The notes beneath the pieces are model-generated. The model was not told the origin of the DNA. It saw only the letters and a list, made by a program, of their open reading frames with translations, and searched no databases. Of a stretch of 64,000 bases of DNA, positions 35,793 to 46,788 are shown in pieces. The stretch lies in the NCBI GenBank assembly GCA_013115135.1, contig JABANP010000162.1, positions 39,095 to 103,094 on the forward strand, given 5' to 3'. How positions within the stretch are numbered: position 1 is the first letter of the stretch; the number at the start of each line of letters is the position of its first letter. Source of the stretch: Perkinsus olseni. Lineage: Eukaryota > Perkinsozoa > Perkinsida > Perkinsidae. The translations under genes were made by a program, and so were the position numbers.

Positions 35793-36401
35793 ACGCACCT
35801 TCGGTGATACGGTCGTCGGGAGAATGGGCAGAAATAGCCATGACACGTCATTCGCCATGACCTTGCATGTCTTGCACCAATGTCTCGGGCACTTTCCTGT
35901 CGTGTTAACTAGTATATACGGGGGTCCCTACAGTACCAGACATCTAGAGACCGGAAACGGTTGTGCAGGGATAACTTCTACAGAAAGGTGAGTTAGGGGC
36001 TGGAATTTCTTTGGTGGATACTTGATACATATACACATTGCTTGGGATGGGTCTGCAACCGCTTTACGATGAAACTTTGAAACTGAAAATTACCCTCCTG
36101 GGATTCGAACCTGCGACCCACCTACCACCTCCCGAAGATGAAGGTTAGACACTGAGGCACACAAGGCGTACCACCTTTCGTTTCGCGTGCGAGCGCTGGT
36201 GTACCCGGTGGTCACAGGAGGCACAAACAATTATTGACATGACCACAGGTAGAGGCCCTAAAGACTGACAAAACAAAAAACCGGAATTCGTTGGAGGGAA
36301 ATGATCGCGTAGCGGTAGTTACGTATACAGTAATCAATGATGCATTGGATGGCGAGGAATAGATAGAGGAACATAGTCCAACAGGAATATATTGACAACG
36401 G
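35793..36401. other. intergenic stretch with a tRNA-like remnant on the minus strand
   Basis: No protein gene is supported. Minus strand 36169-36093 contains a T-loop-like GGTTCGAATCC and, upstream, a 7-nt loop ATCTTCG between CCTTC and GGAGG, which would be an anticodon arm with CTT (Lys). The T-stem and acceptor stem do not pair properly and the D arm is not convincing. It is therefore a tRNA-derived remnant at best. Confidence 0.35.
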
Positions 36402-37264
36402 CTAGTCAATGTTAGCGAGGGTTGAATTGAGAAAGCTGAACAAAGCTAGATAAACACCATTACTGGGGGCAACGTGTAGTAATCTCAATAAGGAACCTCT
36501 GAAGAAGCCTCGGAAACCACTCTCCGCGTGGACTGAACGTATAACATTCTTGATGGCTGGTGTACCCTCACTGTGTGGTGATGTGACGACTCTCGTCTTA
36601 ACAACATCCATAGGATTCGTGAGCAATGCCGCAATCGATCCTGATAGGGTGCCCGCTACGAGATGGCTCCACGACCCAGCGGTGATTGCGGTCCTCTTCC
36701 TCTCCACTTGAGTAGAGATAGTCTCGAACGCCGTCCATTGGATGATGCCGAAGGGTATATCGTGCAAGATAGTCTGTGCGACGAATATCCGACCATTTAT
36801 AAACCGTAGGGGCGACCTGAGCACAGACGGTAGAACATACGCAAGGAGCATCCGGCTCCCAACTACTTCACAGTCGACCGCAGTGCCTCTCTTAGATTTG
36901 CATACCGACCAGTCTGCATTCTCTGTTTCATCACTTCCATTGGAAGGCGAATGCATGCACCAGTCATCTCGGCTAAGGCCCCAGCAGCACCAGTCGTCAA
37001 GAGTGGGTGCTTCTCTGCCACAACTGATTCAGCAAAGGTCCTCCGATAGAACTGATATGATGTCATGTATAGAGATTGGTAGGGTACGTAGAGCACCAAC
37101 TTCGGCAGCAGTCCACGATAGAGAGTGGTCACTGTGACGGCGCTGCGATGAGCCACGCCGGCCTGTACTCGACATTTGAGAGTGTCTGCGGGATACAGAA
37201 GGCACTTGGTGATCATCGATGCTCCCGCTGCTGCTATCGGGGTGGCTGGTGAGAGTGTATCCAT
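36402..37264 (-). CDS. mitochondrial carrier, S-adenosylmethionine carrier type (SLC25A26-like)
   Basis: Two exons, 37264 to about 36877 and about 36810 to 36402, give about 265 residues, the usual size for this family. All three carrier signatures are present: YPADTLKCRVQ, LPMEVMKQRMQ and NPMDVVKTRV. Mitochondrial carriers consist of three such repeats, each with two membrane helices, in the inner membrane. The second signature (P-x-E-V-x-K-Q-R) and the following HDIPFGIIQWTAFE resemble the S-adenosylmethionine carrier, whose equivalents are VPSEVVKQR and EIPFSLVQFPLWE. The substrate is therefore inferred from those two spots. The intron of about 66 nt begins GTCG and ends CAG, with GTCG repeated at both ends, so its exact position is ambiguous by a few bases. 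The + strand ORF at 36742-37137 is a shadow. Confidence 0.82.
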
Positions 37265-37507
37265 GATAACGTGGAGTGAGTGATCTATCTGTATCGAGTC
37301 CAGTATCCACTATGCTCCTGCAGCAACTGTTAACACAAGATGGACGAGTAATCAAACAAACGGTTAGTACGATAGTAGAAGCGTATGATTTGCTAGTATA
37401 TGGAATGAAACCGATATTCGGAGTCAGAAGGGATGAGCAGTTTGACACAAATAATGACGACCACCACCGCACTGATATCAGCTCCATCGATATCGCGGCC
37501 CTCCTCC

Positions 37508-39129
37508 CTACTCCTCTTCCGGTAGCGCTCCCAAGATTATAGCAGCCGGCCGTATGCAATCAGTGACAGTAGCAGGTAGCTGGTCAGTATGTAACGGGAC
37601 TTGTACTCGTCCCTGTTCAAACTCAGAAGGCGACTCCTCAAACCAATACCCAGCCAATACTCTTAGCACAGCCCGTGTGTGGTCAGATATGACTATAGCG
37701 CGTCCATGGTCGTATTCCCTCAATGCGAATAAAGAGAGAGCTGCCAGAACATATCGCTGGGAGGCCTCCGGTGTAGTACAGGGCTTCAACACGTCAATAA
37801 GCCTCTCGAAGTGGTTGATATCTAGATTCCTCCAGGCCTTTAGAATAGCTGCCGCTTCTTCTACACTAAGCCTAGGCCCAGCACGTGCGATGAGCTCTGA
37901 TATATCGGCAACTTCCGTTGGTTCCACGATCAACTTGACGTCATCTGAGGGAGGGCTAAACTGCACTTGTGGAAGTAGCATGACGATCATCTCTTGCATG
38001 GAGTTCCTTCGTTCAAGGGACGTGGATGATAGGGAGGATGATCGAGATCGTCTTTGCGAGGCCACACGCTCATAGAAGTCCTCCAATAGCTGCCATTGTG
38101 TAGATGATGGACCAGACCATATGCCCTCCATCTTAGTCATCATCCTAGCCACTGCTTCCTGCACAGTAGATCCCTTAGCTTGCATGTTGGCCGCTAAGAC
38201 GGCCATCAACCTATCAGAATCGTCACCACCACAAAGCATACCAATCTTGCCGGTGTGGAGATTGATGAACTCAGCTGCCATGTCCAAATCAAAGGTAGGC
38301 ATATGGAGATCATACACCACATTAGCATCTTCTATCCCGTTTGGGGTCAGATCCAACATCCACGATACCCCCATAGCCTTCAATAGAGCTTTATTAGAGC
38401 CATCCAATATACTACCAGAAAGTATACCATCGCCACACCAGACCGGATACAGACCGTAGGCGTATGGCTTAGAGGCTTCCTCATCCGTACCGACAGCAAG
38501 TATAGGGAAAAGCGCTCGGAAGTCTGAATACCCTCCTCTCGCTAGATATATCTTGCCCACAGCTCGGAGTTGGTGGGATGCGAATTCTACTGCTTCCGGC
38601 ATGTTACTACTGCTGGTGGTGGGGTTATGGTCAGTGAGAACAAGAATAAGGAGTTTCTCATACTGCATCCTCGGGTCCATAAGCCCATACTCGTGTTTAG
38701 ATGACATGAACATCTCAGCTTCCTGCGCACTAGTAACGTTATTGAAGCCGGCTATGTGGGACTTGTTGAACTCCTGTGCACTTCGAGTATCCCATAACAC
38801 TACGGGCATGGTCTTCTCCGATGAGGAAGATCCAGTATTATCATAATCGATCTTGGAGGCCTTGGTGGTATCTGTTAAATATCGGGGAGGCGTATCCTAG
38901 TAGTTGTATAGCAAAGTGCGTAGGATATGCCTGTATTACCATCACTATTCCTATTATTATTCTCGTTCACGTTGTTGTGCTTGTTGCCGCATTCATAGCC
39001 TCGTGAACGCATGATGAGGTTCCACACGAGCTGTGGTGATATCCTCTTTGGTATTATCATCTTACCTTCCTTCTCTCGCTGTCGATCAGCCCTAGCCTGC
39101 TTGAGCAGCCCTTGAAAGTCGATTGTCAT
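37508..39129 (-). CDS. rhodanese-like plus dual-specificity-phosphatase-like protein, probably catalytically inactive
   Basis: The first exon (39129 to about 38958) encodes MTIDFQGLLKQARADRQREKEG and a helical stretch. After an intron of roughly 70 nt ending in TTTAACAG, the second exon continues TTKASKIDYDN into MPVVLWDTRSAQEFNKSHIAGFNNV, a rhodanese start (VxWDxRxxxEFxxxHIxGxxN). A phosphatase-like part follows: ILSGSILDGSNKALLKAMGVSWMLDLTP, then KIGMLCGGDDSDRLMAVLAA where a dual-specificity phosphatase would have HCx5R. Here the His is Leu and the spacing is Cx6R, so activity is unlikely. Animal STYXL1 (MK-STYX) has the same rhodanese plus pseudophosphatase layout. The C-terminal 200 residues (EEAAAILKAWRNLDINHFERL) are helical and unassigned. 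Total length is about 515 aa. Confidence 0.66.
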
Positions 39130-39743
39130 TCTTTAATGAAAGTATGTACTAGAATATGATAATACGAAAGAATCGTCGAACGTGGAGCCACTGGACTGAG
39201 CCACTTGGACTCGCAGAAGAAGAGGATCGATAGCTCGTCGTCGAAGACGCACAAGTGGGTAATAACAATCTCCGCGTTCGGTAGAAAGAGAGCCATTCTG
39301 CTAGTCCTCGATCTACGCCTGCGGTAATGTACTGAGTGATGGGGCGGGGACATGCTCGAACCATGAGGAATAGCAGGTATTACACCATCTGGTCCGTCAA
39401 CGCGACGATGGTGGTGTTGCTGATGGTGAACTCAAGTCGTCGTTCGAGGACGTTAGTAATACACAACATGATTATAGAAGTTCATCTGCTTAACATTCTC
39501 CACCTTCGAATGGTATATTATGAACGATACCGAATGACGGCATGTTGTAAAGGGTCGAAGTAACTCCGAGGTTTGAGGAAAGCCGGCACGCCATCCCCGC
39601 GTTAGACGCAGAAATGGCTGTCTAGATATGGCTTAACCCCTGCTTATAGTGAGTAGTCTATCAATCAACCTTGGTGACCGCAGAGTAGGTGGGGCAGAAC
39701 ACTTTGAATGGAAGGAGCTTCAGTATCGCCATCAGTATCTACA
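39130..39743. other. intergenic stretch, nothing recognised
   Basis: Short ORFs on both strands (for example 39126-39353 minus and 39336-39563 plus) have no recognisable content. It lies between two genes both read from the minus strand. Confidence 0.35.
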
Positions 39744-41361
39744 TCAATAATACAATACAGGACGTGATTCAGGTGGTGACAATGATGATCGTGATAGTAC
39801 ATCCATCTTGGTAACGTTGTAGTCTTGGAAGGATTTCCCCTTAGGGTAGTACTGTACAACCCAATCCTCGTCCGGTTCATCCAGCTTAGTACCTGGGCTA
39901 GTCGACTACTCACCCGCCGCATGCTGTTCACAACTAGTTACCGTCTATCTCGACAGGTCGGCCATCATATCTCATTCGAATGCCAGGATAGATAAAAGCA
40001 TCCAAGATGTAGGTAGCAATATCTACAATATCAGCAGCAGTATACCCAAGTACGAGGGAGAAACAAGAGAATTGTGGTATTACTTTGCTGATCCAGTTGT
40101 GGATGTATGTGCGGCTTTATCTGTTTAAGATGCTCAGTAGGCAGTCTAGACCAGTGCATCTTCGGGTACCTGATCATCCACGCATGCCCATCATTCAGCA
40201 GTAGCAGGTGTACTACAGGTGATGTATAGAGTGGTATCCATTGTTAAAGGTGAGGTAGTTGAGCCAGGACCCTACGAAGTTACGAGATCCGTTATAGTTC
40301 TTCCTCTGCTCATGGTAATCCACCTGAGGCAGTACCCTACCACGAACCTAAGTGATGATGGTAATAATACTACCACATCACAGCCATCGTGCTGCAGCAT
40401 ATTCATACCGACTATAGCCCACTGTGCAAAGAAGTGAGGTATCTAAGGCCTGGCCGCTGACATTAGGGTCTATTATCCACAGACCTTACATAAAAGTAGA
40501 GAAGGAACTTCCTCCAATCAATGATCGCCAGCGCTATTGATACACTTATAACCGTGGATGCTTCCCGTAAAGCGTTAACATAGTACTGTCGACCATTGTC
40601 ACGTTGGACTAGTATATACCTGCAACGAGGTGGAGTCCAGCAGCAGCAAGGGTGAGGGCCGTCGGACCTGACGTCAGCCTTGAGGACATCCCCGGCTACT
40701 GTAGGTTGGAAAAGCAGACCGTTGAGGAAGTTCCACGAGTATCTAAGGAGGAGCTCAGAACTCTACTAGTAACTATCAAAATACTACCGTAGCTTCGATG
40801 TTCTCATGGGGTCCATACGTAACTGGGTGTATCGGTGATGAGATAGATTATGGCCCGGCACGAAGGTACCTAGAGGAGCGATACAGAAGAGGAGCGCGCA
40901 AAGGGCGATAGACTCACTAACAGGATGGCCGTAGGTGAGGCTTAGTATGCACTGGAATATCCTATTCAGAGTGTCGTTGAAAAATACCTACCATTCAGTA
41001 CCATGATGACCACGAGGATGTATTCATCATCACCTTGCAGTGCATAGTATTATGGGTTATGGTAGCACCAGCAAAGGAGAAGTAGCAGCATAGAAGGAAG
41101 GCTATACATACCTGATGATGATGACGACAAGATAAGCAAGTAACACCAGGCTTGGGGGTGACTCACCCGCAGTAGTGTTGTTGTTGCAGCAGTAGTTGTA
41201 TCACCGAAAGGCGGATGCCATACCCAGCTATAGTAGGTTACTTGAAAGTACAGCCATACCCATAGAAGTACACGCCAGTCTGAGGGCTCTCGTACGAGAA
41301 GCCGCCTACCGCGCCCCACTAAGGCGCTATCCCCTGCAGCAGCGGCAGCGGAGGAGGACAT
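39744..41361 (-). CDS. fatty-acid-desaturase-family membrane protein
   Basis: The probable start is the ATG at 41361 (MSSSAAAAAGDSALVGRGRR), leading to DWRVLLWVWLYFQ. Several short exons carry the three His clusters of the membrane di-iron desaturase superfamily: GHNLSHH at 40855-40835, followed by RYTQLRMDPMRT; MLQHDGCD at about 40400-40378; and NNGYHSIHH near 40245-40218. Between them are WNFLNGLLFQPTVAGDVLKADVR and a hydrophobic exon with SIALAIIDWRKFLLYFYV. HWSRLPTEHL follows the last box. An intron of 49 nt (about 39940-39892) replaces an apparent stop at 39934 and adds GTKLDEPDEDWVVQYYPKG, with a stop at 39744. The substrate cannot be read. The pattern GHNxSHHxxTQxxxDxMRT is known to me mainly from algal and protist proteins annotated only as desaturase family. 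Confidence 0.8.
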
Positions 41362-41499
41362 TGAGGGTGAGAAATCCTCACTGAAAAGTAAACAAGGGTG
41401 ACGGATAACCGACGGACAACAACAGAATCCTAATAGGCTGATGATAGGAAAACAGCACAACGAGCGTGAGAACATGGGGCGTAATGTCATGCTGATGAT

Positions 41500-44400
41500 T
41501 ATGCGGTGGCGGCATTTCGGGATGGTCTCGAGAGTCCTTGACAGTGTAAGTAGCGCCTAAGACAGCGAGAATGAAGAATACCATACCTGTTGATTGCTAC
41601 AGTACTTGGCAATAGTGGCGACGGTACAGCCAAAATCAGATGGATCACGGTAGGCAGTGCTGGTGGTTGTAGCACGATTATTGATGCCTCCCTTAGGGGT
41701 GGCATAGTCTAGCTCATCCACTGAGCGTGGTGTCCGAGGTACCTACTCACAATGATAGTACTGAATAAACTGTGCATGCTAGCTGTCCTTTATATGACAT
41801 CTCCATCTGATATATACACCCTCTGGGCTATAAAGGCGTTATGCTTATCGGCTAGCTTCACTGCATAGGGTACGTCTGGTACCTGATCATGATGATGATG
41901 ATGACGGTGGTGGGAGGGAGGGAGGAGGTTGGATGGTGATAGACTTCCTCACCATCATAGCCAACACTATTTTGAAGGCAATCATAATGAGGGATATGAT
42001 AACCTAATACAGCACTACATCAGCTGCAGCAGCATGGTGATGGTGATGTATACATACAAAATAGAATAGGTGGGAGTAGCGGGTGGCTGTATCGAACACT
42101 CTGAAGGTCCATACTAGCAGTCCAGCATTAGTAAATACAGCTATCCATGCCATCAACTGCAGTATATCATACCTTACAGTGTATCACCATCACAACAACA
42201 AGTAGCCCTGGTGTCGTCACTACTACCATGATCCAATATTTGGTGCATTAGTGGGCATTGGCCGGCGTACAAGATGGAACATCTTGAATCCATCTACCCT
42301 CGTCTCGAGTGCTGCTAGGGCTACACCAATGAACTGATGAGGGTATTAACGTGCATGGTATGAGGTGTGATAACACTACAGGCGCCAAAGGGAAGGCCAG
42401 TGAGAATAGAGTCATGTAACCATACAGTGTAACCATCTCACTGTAGTCACTGAATGTACCTGAACACCCTCATACAAAGGATATGCTCCTATGGTCATCA
42501 TACCATCGATTTCTAGTGTACCATAGGATGGCTTATCCAAGGCCTCCTGCACGAACACGGAGATAGTAGCCTGCCTGAAGGAGAGGACCTTGCCTCACAC
42601 TCAGTCAATCGGACCTCACCCAGTGTCCGGGTTGACCATCATGATATCATCTACTCCACCACCACCACCTACTCAAACATAGCCTCTCCCACTACGGAGG
42701 GGGTTGACCAAGATTCTTACAGTCCCCCGAAGTTTTATCTTCAGCGTACTCCCGCTCTCGTTTGTAGCTAGCTATCTTATGCCTGAAGGTCATTCACATG
42801 GTGTAGACCTGGACAGAGTGTACTACATTATCATTGGCTTTGCTAGTTCTATAACGTTCTTAGCTATCTCAATGAGAAGTATCGTTTGCAGCTGACTGGA
42901 TAGTTCATGCAGACAGTTCCTATCAGTCGAGTCAGCATCCACCTGATAATATATCACCACTCCTCCCGTCTCGCCACCTCCACTGTACACTGATGAGCTC
43001 GGATCCTCCTCCAGGCAGTTCGACCTTCTCAACACAGCCCTCGATAGATGCCTTAACAAAGGCTATGTAGAAGTACCTATATACCAGCATATCTATTGTG
43101 CTGCATAACTTCGAGTGGTAGTACACGTTAAACCTGTTGACGAATTCGAATACGAATGTCTTGTATATGAGATGATTATTGAAGGCTCGTTTGGTCTCTA
43201 CAAGGATACACTATGCAGCCAGTTATCGTGTCATGTTTGATATTATTAGTACGATAGTTCTCCCATTCATTGAACCGCCGTGCCAGGTAAGTTCCAATGC
43301 GGCTGAAGAGCGCCATCTGTAGGCCTGGATGATGATGTGGTGCTTGGGCGATGATGTTACCACCAGAAGCAGGTCCCTTACTGGTTGTAGCGCCGGTGAT
43401 AAAGCTGGCCAAGGAACCTTGGTCTGGTCTCACTGACACCCAATGGGATCGCCAGGAGGCTATGAAGCCTGTCAGTGTTATCATAAGGGAAGCTATCAGG
43501 GCCAGGACACTGAAGGACAATGTCTGCCTGATGAGTCGTATCTGAGCGCTACGATCTAAAAGATGCTCCTGATGAGGTACGAGAGAGGCGGTGTTGGTAT
43601 CTACCCTGCTATCGAAGTAGATATCATCATCGTGATAGTCGATCGGGCTGCGACGAAGCATACCTAACATTATCATCATCATGGTAATGATGGCAGGAGA
43701 AACTACCTTTAAAATGAGGACGATTAGGTTCCCTTACAGCCTCTACCCGTTGCCCCCATCGAAATGTGAACCATGTTTGACGTCTCTTCCAGGCCTCAAG
43801 GAAAACTGTAGCCCATACCTGTTGTGATGATAGGGGAGGGAAAACGGTGGTGGGCTATGTATTTCTACTGCTATCATCAAGGCATACAGGGAGTCCATAA
43901 CGATCCTCAATGGTTCACTGGCCGGGTCAGTAGGCCGCCAGTACACTTGTTGCACTAGGAAGCATATTATACCAATACCCGCTGGAGGCAATAGCCACCA
44001 GCATAGAGTGTACCTGCTATCTGTCATCATAATGACGATACTGCGACTACCACTACTACAGGAAGGCGAAGTATAATGCCACCTTCTCGCCATAGTAGTC
44101 CCTGATAGCCTCGATACTAGGATTACCTTTGCCAATGAAGAATAATCTGACGAGGATGAATGACACCAGAACCCTCATTTCGAGACGTCGTACCGTATCT
44201 TCGCTATAACAGAGTGTATGTGGTCAGGAATGGCCCAGCAGGCAGCAAGGTCAGAAGGAGGGGAGGCTGAGATGGATGTGTTGGGAGGTAACAACGACGA
44301 CTCTCACTTTCTGTGTGATCTTTAAAGAGCTTCGCTCGGTCATCTAGAGGGAACATATCGGTCAGTATACCTAGAGGGCGAGTGCTGCTGCCGCCGCCGG

Positions 44401-46551
44401 AAGTGTGTAGTTCGTGTCGCTTTCAGGATACCAGAAGCTGATAGATTATCTATATCTAGTTGTTGACGTATCATATTATCCACTAGTTTGAGTCTTTGAA
44501 CAGATTCCCATGGACAGTGCAGCATTTCCTGTTCTTCAGTAGTATCTACATGCTACCGAGTACTTCGCCTACAGCAGGAAGCAGCAATACCAGGATTGGT
44601 GGTGGTGTCCAGTATACTCGCTTCTGTGACCACGGCTGGATGCATCCGCCAGACCTTAGGATCCTGACTACCCGGACTCTTCGAGCATGCTTGTGTCTGG
44701 TTACAGTACCATGCCAGCTTCGTAGGAACGATAAGCTGGTAGAGGGGATCGTAGACCAATGGCACTCCATAGATTGACTAGGATGGGCATAGCTCCTCCT
44801 CCGAAGTGGCCCCCTTCCTGCACAAGGGTATGCTCCCGTATATCTCCTCAGTACATGCCGCAGTCCCTTTACGTTGCTTTGGTGAATACGGCAACCCCTA
44901 CGAAGGTGGTATTGCGTCCTGGTGTCGGCACCAAACTCATCATTAACAATCCTGAGGGCATCTCTAGGATGTAGTGATAGGCCATGCATCGCCCTCAGAT
45001 GCAGATATCTGTAATCATCGCGTCAATACATGAGCATACTGATTACTATTACCTGATGTAGTACTCTTTAACAACGGCAGGAGTTATCCCCCTTGACGAA
45101 TACGCCTTTCCGAAATTGTACTCATACCAGCCAATATTACTAGTACTATGCTCATCATCGTCATCACGAGTGTGTCCTCCTTTCATATGTATACAGCTAC
45201 TACGCCCGACCTTGAGTAGCATGCTGCTGCCGCAACTTAGCCACCGCTAGTGTATGAATAGACCTGTAGAGTACAACCTCAGCGCTATAACGATGCTGCA
45301 GCTCTGGTGTTGTGCTATCAAATGTCTTCACAACCTAGACATATGTAAATGACTATCCCTCGCGCTTTTGCCTGCCACTGACCTCAGTGAAGGCCTGTAA
45401 GACCTCTTCATCAGGTGCATCTGGTATAAGGAGATAATACCGTGCCAAGGGTGTAAAAGGTAATAGGACAACCTTAAGGGAGTACAGAAGAGGATAATAC
45501 GGATCCATACCGAGCATGGTGATCCATTGATTACAGGGAGCTAGACTCTCTGGGTCAGTCAACCGCCTACTAAGCTCCGTTGGAAAACCACCTCTATCAG
45601 CCTCCCTCATTAGAGACCTCACCGTAGTGCTGACCTGGCTAGCAGAGCCAGACCAGCAGGCGATGCAAATACTACCAGCAGGATAGCGGTATCACCGTTA
45701 TTAACATCACCAGCATAGGATACCTCCAGACCACAGTGTAGGTATAGCTTGGTCATCATGATCTGGACGAATGGGCTAGGCCGAACGATAGTATGGCTAC
45801 TACATTCCGGAATAAGGTTAGTGTCTCTTCCCACGTAGCACGATGGGTAGTACCATCACAGTGATGATGAGAGGGAGTAGGGGAGGTTGCCACCGCCGGT
45901 GGGAGATTTCGAAAGGCCTCCAACTGAGGATGGTAGGGTAGATGGATAGAGGGCAGAGTGATGGTAGTAGTACGAAGGCCGATTTCTCAACCTCCAGCTG
46001 CTCCTTCTGACGAGACTGCCCTAACTCGAGGAGCTCCTCACCTCGGAAGCACTTTAGTGTACCTTGTAACGCTCATATTATCGCTGAATTCACCGGATGT
46101 GGTGCTGAGTACAGTGCCAGTGCCTCCTTCTCGGTGATGCATCGTCTATCATCATCATTATGCTCATTGTGACCGTCTCCATTCGACAAAGCTAATACCA
46201 GCGTCTGAACCCCAACCTTAGCTCTTTACAGGAGACACCATCGGATCATACGATTCGTAGAATTATGAGAAGCGGCAGTACAGGGCCGTACCCACCGAGG
46301 GGTTACCCAATCATATCTCATCTTGTGGTAAGCATGATCTCCTCCCTCTTCATCCTCCCCACCCTTCGTGGTGACCCTTGTTTTGTCCGATCTGTAGGGA
46401 TGACTATCCCATCGTGCTGCCAGACACCATCTTACCTTCCCATGAATCCCCGTATGAGATCCTCCAGTGTAGCCATCGGCAGCATGGTCCTACCTTCGAT
46501 ACTATCACCGTCATCCTCACGTATTACAGACTCGCCATCATCACTCATTGA
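41500..46551 (-). CDS. anoctamin/TMEM16-family protein
   Basis: Anoctamins are Ca2+-activated lipid scramblases or chloride channels with ten membrane helices. The likely start is the ATG at 46551 (MSDDGESVIREDDGDSIEG). Exons at 45622-45353 and 44525-44420 (ESVQRLKLVDNMIRQQLDID) belong to the cytosolic N-terminal domain. Strong matches come next. ALMIA (about 43865) is spliced to VWATVFLEAWKRRQTWFTFRWG (about 43825-43760). LFSRIGTYLARRFNEWENYRT follows (about 43300-43235), then YKTFVFEFVNR plus YFYIAFVKASIEGCVEKVELPGG (about 43170-43010). MVTLYGYMTLFSLAFPLAP lies at 42436-42378, and ALETRVDGFKMFHLVRRPMP at about 42315-42258. WIAVFTNAGLLVWTFRVFD is at about 42150-42090, and VPDVPYAVKLADKHNAFIAQ at about 41880-41830. 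The order on the minus strand is the family order. The extreme 3' end is not resolved, and the desaturase-family gene follows within a few hundred bases. Confidence 0.85.
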
Positions 46552-46788
46552 TGATTGATACCGCTTCATTATTATAAAGAAATATCCTACACATGTTACG
46601 ACATCGAACATCACTAACGTTCGTCCGCCGCTTCAGAATCAAGTTAGCATCAAGTATCAGGCCCAGCCGCGGGAGGCACAGTTCCGTTTCGCTCCGCTCA
46701 TTTCTTCCAAAATTTCCAAATCTTTCTCCGCAATTGGCGCGCGCCACAGAAATGAGCCCAATTACATCCGTGCTTCTGTAGCAGTTGC

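Noticed and set aside
36093..36169. Functional tRNA-Lys(CTT) on the minus strand
   Set aside because: The anticodon arm and T-loop look right, but the T-stem, acceptor stem and D arm do not pair.
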